From assembly GCA_023410885.1 (NCBI GenBank), contig JAEYPI010000174.1, forward strand, positions 1-9,749: a stretch of DNA of 9,749 nt, in the 5' to 3' direction. The position numbers were made by a program, and so were the translations under genes. Of this stretch, positions 1 through 7,098 are shown piece after piece. The DNA is from Bacillota bacterium (GTDB taxonomy: Bacteria; Bacillota; Clostridia; DSM-8532). Positions within the stretch are counted from its first letter, which is position 1, and each line of letters begins with the position of its first letter. Under the pieces are notes generated by a model. That model ran no database searches. It had not been told where the DNA came from and was given only the letters and a program-made list of their open reading frames with translations.

Positions 1-645
1 GATTTTGCTTATACCGTGGACGGCGGACCCCTGGGTGAGCTTGAGTATGAAAATTTCAACGCAGCCTCAGCCAAGTTCATCATTCATGGAATAAACATTC
101 ATCCGGGGGAGGCCAAAGGCAAAATGAAAAATGCCTGCTTAATTGCAGGAGAATTAATGTCCATGCTGCCGTCTTCTGAAACGCCGGCAACCACGGAAGG
201 CTACGAGGGTTTTTACCACTTGTCTGACATAGAGGGAAGCGAGGAGCTGGCAGAGCTCCGATATCTGGTCAGAGATCACAGTATAGACAAATTTCAAGCA
301 CGTAAGCAGTTCTTAACCAGGCTTACCGCTTATCTTAACGATAAGTATGGGGCTGGCACTGTGGAATTGCTCTTAAAAGACTCCTATTACAACATGAAGG
401 AAAAGATAGAACCCCACCCCTATATCATAGAACGCGCCAAATCAGCAATGGCAGCTGAAGGAGTAACCCCAATCATTAGGCCCATTCGTGGAGGTACGGA
501 CGGAGCTAGACTCTCCTGGCAAGGGCTGCCGTGTCCGAATTTGTCCACAGGGGGCTATAATTACCACGGACGCTTTGAATATATTCCGGTGCAATCACTT
601 GAAAAGATGGTGGAGGTCCTGCTCCGTCTTGTACGAGTTGGATAG
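1..645 (+). CDS. pepT: Peptidase T (tripeptide aminopeptidase), C-terminal half, 5' end outside window
   Basis: Peptidase T is a cytoplasmic, zinc-dependent M20-family aminopeptidase that removes the N-terminal residue from tripeptides. The reading frame is already open at base 1 (DFAYTVDGG...), and 214 codons remain; the family is about 408 aa, so roughly the second half is present. The Asp of YTVDGG (visible residue 7) corresponds to the known metal-ligand Asp in this family. The visible HPGEAKGK segment (around 34-41) lies in the lid/dimerisation domain. GGTDGARLS (about 164-172) and the His of NYHGRFE (about 189), the C-terminal metal ligand, are intact. Nothing suggests a broken gene. 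The GTG at 16 is an internal Val codon, not a start. The gene is convergent with the operon to its right and probably unrelated to it in function. Family assignment is very secure. Confidence 0.95.
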   Translation, partial: DFAYTVDGGPLGELEYENFNAASAKFIIHGINIHPGEAKGKMKNACLIAGELMSMLPSSETPATTEGYEGFYHLSDIEGSEELAELRYLVRDHSIDKFQARKQFLTRLTAYLNDKYGAGTVELLLKDSYYNMKEKIEPHPYIIERAKSAMAAEGVTPIIRPIRGGTDGARLSWQGLPCPNLSTGGYNYHGRFEYIPVQSLEKMVEVLLRLVRVG

Positions 646-685
646 AGGCTTAGAAGCTATCTTACTGTAATATCGAGGAAAATGG

Positions 686-715
686 AAAGCCCTGGCGTTT
701 TTTCACCAGGGCTTT
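686..715. terminator. Hairpin between convergent genes, probable bidirectional terminator
   Basis: A perfect 10-bp inverted repeat, AAAGCCCTGG / CCAGGGCTTT, flanks a 10-nt loop that contains a run of six T on the + strand. It sits between the stop of pepT (645) and the stop of the minus-strand flavoprotein gene (746), where a shared terminator is expected. The tails are short: only three U belong to the stem end in either direction. Efficiency as an intrinsic terminator is therefore uncertain, although the position and GC-rich core argue for that role. Confidence 0.7.
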
Positions 716-745
716 GACTGTAGATTTGGCTCTATAAACTTAAAA

Positions 746-2119
746 TTACAGGGCATCAGAAGAGAATTCCTCTAGAAATACGCCATCCTCCACAAGCTGC
801 TTTCTCAGTAAATCAGTATCTACCTCCTGGACCGGACTACTGGTCAAGGCTGCCAAGGCTGCAGCTGTTCCTGCACCCTGGCTGATAGCCATAACTATGG
901 GTGTAACCCGCACTGCGGCACATGCTTCATGAGTGGCGCTCAAGCAGCGACCGGTCACGATGAGGTTATCCATTTCCTCGGTAATAACACTGCGGTAAGG
1001 AATAGAATACCAGCTTCCGGGTGTTAAGAAGCGATGGGTCATGGCTTCACCATCGGGAGAGTGGATATCGATTGGATAGCCGCCCATGGCAATGGCGTCG
1101 GGGAACATACGGTTGCTCAAAAGATCATCGGCGGTCAGCTTATAGACACCGTTAATTTTACGGCTTTCGCGTATGCCAATGTTCGGACCCGTTGAAATAA
1201 TATAACAGTTCTCAAAGCCTGGAATATATTTTTTCAGGAAGGCCTCAATCTTATGGGCCTGTCGTCGCCCCTCAACCGTCGCTTTGGTAAGCTCGAAGGG
1301 ATTAAGGGCACTATGCTTAGTGACGCGGCTCATATTAACAATAAATTGGCCTTTGACATTGGTTTCAAAGCACAGGACCATGTCTCGTTCAATATCAAAA
1401 TCGCCTTTTTCACGAGCAAGCTTTATTATCGAATAAGCACCTGAAATACTGCAACGGGGCAATTCCTTCAGTCGATCAAAAGGCGTGGAGGCGTACATAT
1501 CTTCCGGATGAGCTATAATAAAGTCCATTAGCCGGTTCCTGTCGACACCGCTTACTCTCATATTCATGGTCATGGGTTGAGCCAGAGCATCCTTTTCTCG
1601 GCCGTAAACGCTCTTAATTCCTGCGTGATGGGCCAGGTCTGCATCAGCGGAAGCATCAATAAAAACCTTGGACTCTACCTCAAAGCTCCCATTTTTTGAA
1701 AACAGCTTTACTGATGTGATTTTGCGATCCCTTACTGTACAGCCTGTGTAAGTGGTATAGTAGAGCAAGGTCACACCGGCTTCTTCTGCCATGGTCTCCA
1801 GTACAAATTTGAGGCCTTCAACATCAAAAGATGTGGTGCTGCTGGCATAGCCTACTGCATCTTCCATATGGCCCGGTGAAAATCCCAGCTTGACCATACG
1901 TTGTACAATTTCATCGGGAATCCCCTTCACCACCTGGGTTTTTCCTGCGTGAAAGGTCATTTGAGGACCGGTTCCGGCCATGGTGAGTGTGCCCCCAAGA
2001 CAGCCATACTGTTCTACCAGCAGGGTCTTCGCACCGCGACGTGCAGCGGCAATGGCGGCCGTAACACCGGCAGGTCCGCCGCCAATAACAACAACATCAT
2101 AGGATAACGGGTTGTTCAT
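746..2119 (-). CDS. FAD-dependent oxidoreductase (FAD_oxidored-type flavoprotein)
   Basis: Predicted soluble 457-aa flavoenzyme; its substrate is unknown. The N-terminal Rossmann fold shows the dinucleotide-binding GGGPAG (residues 13-18) in VVVIGGGPAGVTAA, and Glu36 at the end of beta-2 should bind the ribose of FAD. GCLGG follows at 39-43, a placement typical of the FAD_oxidored (PF12831-like) group. A DASADADLAHHAGI stretch lies mid-protein, and the C-terminal FAD-contacting block GRCLSATHEACAAVRV begins near residue 390. The start at 2119 is chosen because AAGGAGG lies 6 nt upstream (2126-2132). The frame stays open a further 31 codons upstream, but those codons lie inside the preceding gene and have no matching ribosome binding site. 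It is the last gene of the operon and overlaps the preceding gene by 23 nt, which suggests translational coupling. Its likely role is oxidation of a substrate or intermediate handled by the HyuA-type protein (inference). Confidence 0.85.
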   Translation of the reverse strand: MNNPLSYDVVVIGGGPAGVTAAIAAARRGAKTLLVEQYGCLGGTLTMAGTGPQMTFHAGKTQVVKGIPDEIVQRMVKLGFSPGHMEDAVGYASSTTSFDVEGLKFVLETMAEEAGVTLLYYTTYTGCTVRDRKITSVKLFSKNGSFEVESKVFIDASADADLAHHAGIKSVYGREKDALAQPMTMNMRVSGVDRNRLMDFIIAHPEDMYASTPFDRLKELPRCSISGAYSIIKLAREKGDFDIERDMVLCFETNVKGQFIVNMSRVTKHSALNPFELTKATVEGRRQAHKIEAFLKKYIPGFENCYIISTGPNIGIRESRKINGVYKLTADDLLSNRMFPDAIAMGGYPIDIHSPDGEAMTHRFLTPGSWYSIPYRSVITEEMDNLIVTGRCLSATHEACAAVRVTPIVMAISQGAGTAAALAALTSSPVQEVDTDLLRKQLVEDGVFLEEFSSDAL

Positions 2120-2672
2120 AGTGATCCTCCTTCTGTGCGGCAAGCCCGTGATAGGTGTGTGCAAAGCCGTGTGCACCAATTTCGCTGAGAGCGCGAATAC
2201 CCGTCTTGCCAAGCTTTAATTTGCCGATGGAGAGCATGGGAACCGTATAGTCTCTGCTGGTAAGCCCTAAAGATGTCCATTCAAGAAAATGAAAAAATTC
2301 GTGGCTGATGATAATATTTATTGCGGTGTCAAGATCCAAGGATAAATTTTTAGCCCATAAAGCAATCGAACGCAGGTATAAAATGAGAAGCTTTTTTCCT
2401 GAAATATAATCGCTGAAATAGCGGCGATCTCCCACCACATAATCAATGTCTTTCTTTTCAATAGTAAGTCCATTTTGCTTGGCGATTGCAACAAAATCCA
2501 TGCTGCCATTGTAAGCCTCAAAAGCCTCTTTTGCTGCATTTTCACCCTTTTGCCACGCAGCTTCCACAATATATTCCCGGTCCATCTCGGGAATTTTGGC
2601 ATAACACAGATCATAGGTGAGCTCTTTATATGCCAAGTCTTTACTTGGAAAGGGGAGTGAAGCAGCTGTCAT
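2097..2672 (-). CDS. Small HExxH protein, possible ImmA/IrrE-like zinc metallopeptidase
   Basis: 191 aa, with no signal peptide or membrane segment. I do not recognise a named family with certainty. HEFFHFLE at residues 124-131 is a zincin HExxH motif, with His124 and His128 as likely zinc ligands and Glu125 as catalytic base. It is followed by SEIGAHGFA at 163-171, where Glu164 would be the third ligand. HExxH followed by E-x2-A-x2-FA some 35 residues later resembles the minimal gluzincin arrangement of the ImmA/IrrE (DUF955-type) group. No helix-turn-helix is visible. The start at 2672 is supported by AAGGAG 7 nt upstream. It lies 44 nt after hyuA and overlaps the flavoprotein gene by 23 nt, so it is expressed with metabolic enzymes rather than with phage or toxin genes. 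Its role could be maturation or turnover of an operon protein, hydrolysis of a small amide or peptide substrate, or a non-catalytic fold. The zincin motif is clear; the family is tentative. Confidence 0.7.
   Translation of the reverse strand: MTAASLPFPSKDLAYKELTYDLCYAKIPEMDREYIVEAAWQKGENAAKEAFEAYNGSMDFVAIAKQNGLTIEKKDIDYVVGDRRYFSDYISGKKLLILYLRSIALWAKNLSLDLDTAINIIISHEFFHFLEWTSLGLTSRDYTVPMLSIGKLKLGKTGIRALSEIGAHGFAHTYHGLAAQKEDHYEQPVIL
2126..2132 (-). promoter_or_regulatory. Ribosome binding site that fixes the flavoprotein start
   Basis: AAGGAGG on the minus strand, 6 nt before the ATG at 2119. It lies within the last codons of the upstream metallopeptidase-like gene, so ribosomes finishing that gene pass directly over it. 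It is the main reason for rejecting the 31-codon longer start. Confidence 0.8.
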
Positions 2673-2716
2673 AATTCATCTCCTTCTCTGCAACTATCAA
2701 TAACGTTTTAGGCCGG

Positions 2717-4867
2717 TCATTCCAGGCGCTTGGTGGCGGCCAAAATAACGGGTTCATTTTCAGAATATCCGGCCAGTTCCACATTGCCTAGACTGAAAAT
2801 CTGAGTATCGCTTTGCATTCCTGATAAATCGATGATACGTTTACCCAGAACCACGTAAATGTTGGGAAGGTTAACGCCTCCGTCATTGTAAATAGTGAGT
2901 TCCTCCAGTAGTATCGATGCATCCTTTTGCCAGTTGCTCACAGAAGATTGCCGAACCCAGGCGTTATTTTTTTGCAGACGGATAACGCCCTCTTCATCAA
3001 TAAGGCGAAGGGGGGTGGTTGTTTTTTTCAACAGTCCAAATAGTTTGGATTGGATGCAGTTATATTGCACCGCAAACATGGCGCCATTTTGTGCGGCGAT
3101 TTTAAGGACCGAGGGTTTAACATCGAGATTCTCACTTACAATATGGAGCAGTTCATCCTTTGAAAGCTTTCGCTCCATAAGATTTTTACTGCGTAGCTCT
3201 GTAGCACCGACTGCAATGGCTCTGATGACATTGCGCTGTGTATCCACCTCTACGCTGACTTCCACACTACCGGGAGCGGCGCCGTTTTTTATGGCCTTCA
3301 TTTCAGCTTCTCGTCGAACACTTATAATATCTTCATCGGTGGGATTGGGAACACTGCGTTCAACCATATCACGCACCATGGCCAAAGCCACTCCGATGGT
3401 GGAAATAACGGGTGCAAGATGAGCAATGCGATGGCGATGTCCCATTGATTTGGCCAGATGCGGCACTACGCTGGCCGCACCGCCTCCACCTCCCACAAAT
3501 AAGGTGGTACGTGGATCCATGCTATAGTCTTTAAGTAATTGGGTTACGACCTTGCCATTTTTTGCCGCAGCAAAAGCAAGAACTTTTTCGGCAGCTTGTT
3601 CAACGGTTAAACCCATACTATCAGCCAATGGCTTCCAGGCCTTTTTTGCAGCTCCAAGATTGCCGTAGGCATAATCCTCGGGATGCACATACCCTGCAAT
3701 ATTCGCAGCACCTGCCATAGTCAGGGCCACGCGTACACCATTGGAGCAGACAATGCAGGCATACTCGGGGTCTGTGGACGTGGGGCGTATACTGGTGAGC
3801 TTTGGCTCGATAATATCCTCAGCCTTGGAATAGACTTCGTATTTAAGTCCTGCTATATGAGCGCTTCTTGGGCCGGTATCCACTGCCTTACCGCTTTTAA
3901 GCTGTACCATGCTGCCACCACCGATACCCACAGTACGCACATCCAAGCTGTTTAAGTAGGTTTTATGACCGCCCACCTCGGCGTATTGAATCATGACCTT
4001 ACCATCTTTAACACAGGATATATCTGTGGAGGTGCCACCAACTTCAAAGAATATGCCGTCAGTGAGCTTTTCGTACATCAAAGCACCGGCAACACCTGCG
4101 GCAGGGCCGGATAAAATGGTCAGAATGGGACGTCCGCGAACTTCGTCCACCGTCATAACGCCGCCGTCGCAGCGCATAACCATTAATGGGCTGGTAATAT
4201 TGGCGTTCCGAATACTTTGCGCTGTCATGGTGGCGGCCTCAAGCATCTTGGGCATAATGCTGGCGTTTATAACAGCGGTACGAGTGCGGATTTTTAACCC
4301 GTAAAGCTTCGAAATATCATTGGTGGCGGTTGCAGGAAGCTCCATACCGGTGCATACCGACAACGCCAAATTCTCGTTGGTTGGATCATCCACACTAAAG
4401 GCCTCAGCAGCTACAAAGGTGGTGGCGCCCTGATCCTGAAGTTTTTTTACGGCGTTCTTTACCAAAGCCTCTAAATTCTGTTGAGAAGAAGTATCCACAA
4501 AAACATGCTGGGATGTTAGGCTTTTGCTTTCTGTCAAAGGAATACCACCAATAGCGGTATCGTTTTTAGCTTTGAAGCCTTCCAGTCCCCTTCCCATGGC
4601 GATGATGCCAACGGGTGCCACGTCTCCTTCCAGCAATGCATTGGTGGCCTGGGTGGTGCCATGGGCGATGAAAATAACGTCATCGGGTTGAATGCGGCAA
4701 TCCTCCATTATTTTATGGAGTGCTTCTACAATGCCGGCGGCCACACCTTCAGGTGCATCGTGTGTGGTAGGCACTTTTACTGAACCAATGACTTCAAAGG
4801 TATCGTTGTTTATGGCAACGGCGTCGGTAAAGGTACCCCCGACATCAATGCCTATGCGAGCTTTCAT
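2717..4867 (-). CDS. Hydantoinase/oxoprolinase family protein, HyuA-type ATPase subunit
   Basis: 716 aa, cytoplasmic. It belongs to the ATP-dependent hydantoinase/5-oxoprolinase/acetone carboxylase beta-type family, whose members use ATP to activate a lactam, imide or ketone. The Hydant_A_N domain begins at once with the phosphate-binding GIDVGGTFTD (residues 6-15) and has GTTQATNALLE at 70-80. The Hydantoinase_A domain runs from about 190 to 505, with LSGPAAG (252-258), VGGTSTD (276-282) and GGGGGAAS (459-466). The remaining 200 residues are a less conserved C-terminal domain. AGGAGG lies 8 nt upstream of the ATG. The length fits stand-alone HyuA proteins. No HyuB partner, no oxoprolinase-type fusion and no separate amidase is visible in the window. 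It lies downstream of the permease and upstream of the HExxH protein in one operon. The substrate (hydantoin, oxoproline or other) cannot be told from sequence. Confidence 0.9.
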   Translation of the reverse strand: MKARIGIDVGGTFTDAVAINNDTFEVIGSVKVPTTHDAPEGVAAGIVEALHKIMEDCRIQPDDVIFIAHGTTQATNALLEGDVAPVGIIAMGRGLEGFKAKNDTAIGGIPLTESKSLTSQHVFVDTSSQQNLEALVKNAVKKLQDQGATTFVAAEAFSVDDPTNENLALSVCTGMELPATATNDISKLYGLKIRTRTAVINASIMPKMLEAATMTAQSIRNANITSPLMVMRCDGGVMTVDEVRGRPILTILSGPAAGVAGALMYEKLTDGIFFEVGGTSTDISCVKDGKVMIQYAEVGGHKTYLNSLDVRTVGIGGGSMVQLKSGKAVDTGPRSAHIAGLKYEVYSKAEDIIEPKLTSIRPTSTDPEYACIVCSNGVRVALTMAGAANIAGYVHPEDYAYGNLGAAKKAWKPLADSMGLTVEQAAEKVLAFAAAKNGKVVTQLLKDYSMDPRTTLFVGGGGGAASVVPHLAKSMGHRHRIAHLAPVISTIGVALAMVRDMVERSVPNPTDEDIISVRREAEMKAIKNGAAPGSVEVSVEVDTQRNVIRAIAVGATELRSKNLMERKLSKDELLHIVSENLDVKPSVLKIAAQNGAMFAVQYNCIQSKLFGLLKKTTTPLRLIDEEGVIRLQKNNAWVRQSSVSNWQKDASILLEELTIYNDGGVNLPNIYVVLGKRIIDLSGMQSDTQIFSLGNVELAGYSENEPVILAATKRLE

Positions 4868-4962
4868 AGTTATGGCCTCCTAAGTATTATCATGCAGATT
4901 TATTGTTCCACCATCCGGCTAAACAAAACGGTATAGAACGCCATTTTGCTTGGCTCGAGGGT

Positions 4963-4992
4963 GGAAAGGGCGCTTGATTAACGCCCTTTTCC
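4963..4992. terminator. Intra-operon hairpin between permease and hyuA, possible attenuating terminator
   Basis: AAAGGGCG (4965-4972) pairs with CGCCCTTT (4982-4989) across a 9-nt loop. GG/CC extends the stem beyond one bulged base. It lies 17 nt after the permease stop and about 95 nt before hyuA. Read on the minus strand, the stem ends in UUU and then CC, with no long U tract. Partial termination, or mRNA 3'-end protection that favours the upstream genes, fits better than a full stop to transcription. The 142-nt gap that holds it is the longest within the operon. Confidence 0.5.
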
Positions 4993-5009
4993 AACCTGTT
5001 TCATTCACT

Positions 5010-6311
5010 TTAGAAGTGCAGAATACCGGAAAGGACAACACCGACAACCGCAATGATCCATAAATAAGGCAGAAGCTTTTTCGTGATGGTATTAACTTCA
5101 ACTTCTGCGAAATTAGCGGTCCATACATTCTGGGTGTTGGTGGGATCACCGCATCCCTGTATGCGCTCTGCAGCGAGGAAAGCACCCATAACGGCCAGAG
5201 GGGACAAAGTGCCAAGACCAATAATAAGAGCGGCAATACCTGAACCAAGACCAAAAAGGTTCATGGGGCCACGATACAGAGACAGCGGGGCCAGCAGGCT
5301 AAAGAAGACAATGAACAAAATACGGGTCGAGGGTACAACTTCGAGGAGGAAGGGGTTAAGTACAGCTTTTACCATACTATGTGTAACTGCAAGATAGAGA
5401 ATACCGATTCCGATCATTAATATGATAGCAGGTGCACCATCGGTAATGCCGTCATAGCAGGTTTTAACCAGGAGATTCATGGCCTTACTGAAGCTCTTGG
5501 ACGTGAAGAGCAGAATCCATATAATGCCTGCCAGGAAGGCCGGGACAACGGGAACTTTAAGGAAGGCAACCAATACAATCGGAACAAGTGGGGTAATCAT
5601 TGCTAAAGCACCGGTAACACCGGACAATTGGCGGGTTTCAGCATTTTCGCTTACCGGAGCGGAGAAGGAGAACTTTACGCCATTGCGTTTGAATTCAACA
5701 AATACAAATATCAAGGTGGCAAGGGCTGTTGCAATGAGTAAGTACACTTCAAAGTTACGAATGTTTTCAATAGGAAGGTTAAAGATTGATGAATAGGTCG
5801 TCCAGTTGGCTATGTTAAAGGTAAGTCCGGTAGTGAAAGCCATCAGGAAGATACAGGCGGCACTCATTGCAGGAACACCGACCGAAATCAGAATGGGTAG
5901 TACAATGGAACCCACCATAATGATGGAACCCAAACCACTCAAGGTAGTAAATAGAACAGCACAAGCTACAACCATGACGAGGGTGACGATCAAAGGGCGG
6001 TCACCACCGAGCTCTGCGCTCTTCTTGATAATGGTTTCGGTAACCCCTGTTTTGTTCATCAGCTGGCCCAGCCATGCGCCAAAGATGACCGCCATAATAG
6101 CCGATCCCATACGCACTGTTCCGGCTTCCACTACTGTCTGCAGCCAACCTATGGCCTTCCCGTCGGCATCGTTGCCTACTGCAGGAACACCGGCAACAAT
6201 ACAAATAATGATGCCCATTAACGGAAGTGCAAGAAGTGTGGGGATTTTTTTTGTCATCATTAGCGCCGCTATAATGACAAACACAACAATAATCAGAACT
6301 CCTTGTAACAT
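5010..6311 (-). CDS. Multi-spanning membrane permease, ion transporter (IT) superfamily-like
   Basis: 433-aa integral membrane protein with about 10-12 hydrophobic segments, for example around residues 3-20, 24-43, 106-122, 130-145, 148-166, 188-206, 236-251, 255-270, 293-311, 330-345, 354-377 and 414-431. The two halves carry glycine-rich re-entrant-like stretches, GLGSIIMVG (127-135) and GLGSGIAALIIGLG (354-367), plus GCGDPTNTQN (386-395). This layout resembles GntP/CitMHS/DASS-type secondary carriers for organic acids. No ABC or TRAP partner genes are present. An ATG at 6317 is in frame, but AAGGAG at 6319-6324 is only one base from it and lies 7 nt from the ATG at 6311, so the latter is chosen. 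It is probably the uptake (or exchange) system for the substrate of this operon. The exact transporter family and ligand are uncertain. Confidence 0.85.
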   Translation of the reverse strand: MLQGVLIIVVFVIIAALMMTKKIPTLLALPLMGIIICIVAGVPAVGNDADGKAIGWLQTVVEAGTVRMGSAIMAVIFGAWLGQLMNKTGVTETIIKKSAELGGDRPLIVTLVMVVACAVLFTTLSGLGSIIMVGSIVLPILISVGVPAMSAACIFLMAFTTGLTFNIANWTTYSSIFNLPIENIRNFEVYLLIATALATLIFVFVEFKRNGVKFSFSAPVSENAETRQLSGVTGALAMITPLVPIVLVAFLKVPVVPAFLAGIIWILLFTSKSFSKAMNLLVKTCYDGITDGAPAIILMIGIGILYLAVTHSMVKAVLNPFLLEVVPSTRILFIVFFSLLAPLSLYRGPMNLFGLGSGIAALIIGLGTLSPLAVMGAFLAAERIQGCGDPTNTQNVWTANFAEVEVNTITKKLLPYLWIIAVVGVVLSGILHF

Positions 6312-6318
6312 AAACATT

Positions 6319-6324
6319 CTCCTT
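6319..6324 (-). promoter_or_regulatory. Ribosome binding site that decides the permease start
   Basis: AAGGAG on the minus strand. Spacing is 7 nt to the ATG at 6311 and 1 nt to the in-frame ATG at 6317, so initiation two codons inside the longest frame is favoured. Confidence 0.7.
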
Positions 6325-6374
6325 TTTGTAAGGGTCGCCCCCCATATTTTTACCGCATTAGCGGTTAAGGACCT

Positions 6375-7070
6375 TTAAAAGGAATCAATGGCGTTACGAT
6401 AAGAAAGAGTAGAAGCCTTGACGCTGGAGGGTGTGGGCTCTTTACCCATCACAATGGCGCCAATCATGACGGCTTTACAGCCGGCCTCATAGAGATGTTT
6501 GACTTCACCGGGGAGAATACGCTTTTGTGTTGGAATGACAGTGGGTTGCTTAACATGGGTAGCTAAGTGCTGATACTGAAGGACATCGCCATAGTTAAGA
6601 GAGGAGCCATAAGCTTCGCCGGGTTGAATACTGCATTCAAGCACGTCAATGGGGGATGATGTAACAGTGTCCAACAGAGGGAATGGAAAAGAATGACCGA
6701 TAGCGACCATCTTCGTTAGATGCTTGCTTTCCATCATATAGCTGGGCAAATGATGAATATACGATGAGAAAAAGCCAAGGCCCAGCTTTTCGGCTTCCAG
6801 CCGCTCTTCGTTTGTAATGAAGGCCTCCTCTGCACCCGGAACAAGTCCAACGGGAACATTTCCGCAGAGCTTGACCAGCTCTTGTAAAAAGGATTGGTTT
6901 TCTTTGAACGTGCCAAAGGTGTGTCCGCTCGCCCTGTGCCACACATTACAATGGACCTTGACCGCGTCAGCACCGCCATCCAGGGCGGCTTGCGCAAGGT
7001 CTAAGCAGTTGGACGGCAAACTGACAATCAGGGAAAAAGGTTTCTGTGTCACCATTTCCAAAAAAGTCAT
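6375..7070 (-). CDS. Uncharacterised TIM-barrel-like protein (ribulose-phosphate-binding-barrel style)
   Basis: 231 aa, soluble; I do not recognise a named family. The sequence shows alternating strand-helix units typical of a (beta/alpha)8 barrel. DGGADAVKVHCNV (31-43) looks like a barrel strand with its preceding helix, as in NanE, HisA or TrpC-like enzymes. VPVGLVPGAEE (72-82) follows. TVIPTQKRILPGEV (177-190) and AGCKAVMIGAIVMGK (196-210) look like the last two strands, where this superfamily binds a phosphate group. Possible catalytic residues are Lys38, His40, Glu145 and Lys183, but this is a guess from position. AAGGAG lies 10 nt upstream of the ATG, a rather long spacing. It follows the regulator by 28 nt and precedes the permease by 63 nt, so it is the first structural gene of the operon. 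Aldolase, epimerase or isomerase activity on the imported compound is possible. Confidence 0.7.
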   Translation of the reverse strand: MTFLEMVTQKPFSLIVSLPSNCLDLAQAALDGGADAVKVHCNVWHRASGHTFGTFKENQSFLQELVKLCGNVPVGLVPGAEEAFITNEERLEAEKLGLGFFSSYIHHLPSYMMESKHLTKMVAIGHSFPFPLLDTVTSSPIDVLECSIQPGEAYGSSLNYGDVLQYQHLATHVKQPTVIPTQKRILPGEVKHLYEAGCKAVMIGAIVMGKEPTPSSVKASTLSYRNAIDSF

Positions 7071-7098
7071 GGGTTATCAACTCCTTCTATTTAATACG

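Noticed and set aside
2120..2212. 31-codon N-terminal extension of the FAD oxidoreductase frame
   Set aside because: The extension lies inside the upstream HExxH gene and has no ribosome binding site at its start. AAGGAGG is placed 6 nt before the ATG at 2119, directly followed by the Rossmann-fold strand.
2895..3422. 175-codon + strand open frame antisense to hyuA
   Set aside because: Its Ser/Arg-rich, low-complexity translation is typical of an antisense shadow, and hyuA on the other strand is a clear family member over the same bases.
6352..6365. ACCGC-ATTA-GCGGT hairpin between the TIM-barrel and permease genes
   Set aside because: The stem is only 5 bp and is followed by A rather than U on the transcribed minus strand, so it is not a credible terminator. 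It is recorded only as a possible minor mRNA structure.
5806..6378. 190-codon + strand open frame antisense to the permease
   Set aside because: The Thr/Ile/Met/Ala-rich translation is what the complement of a membrane-protein gene gives. No supporting ribosome binding site or family resemblance is seen.
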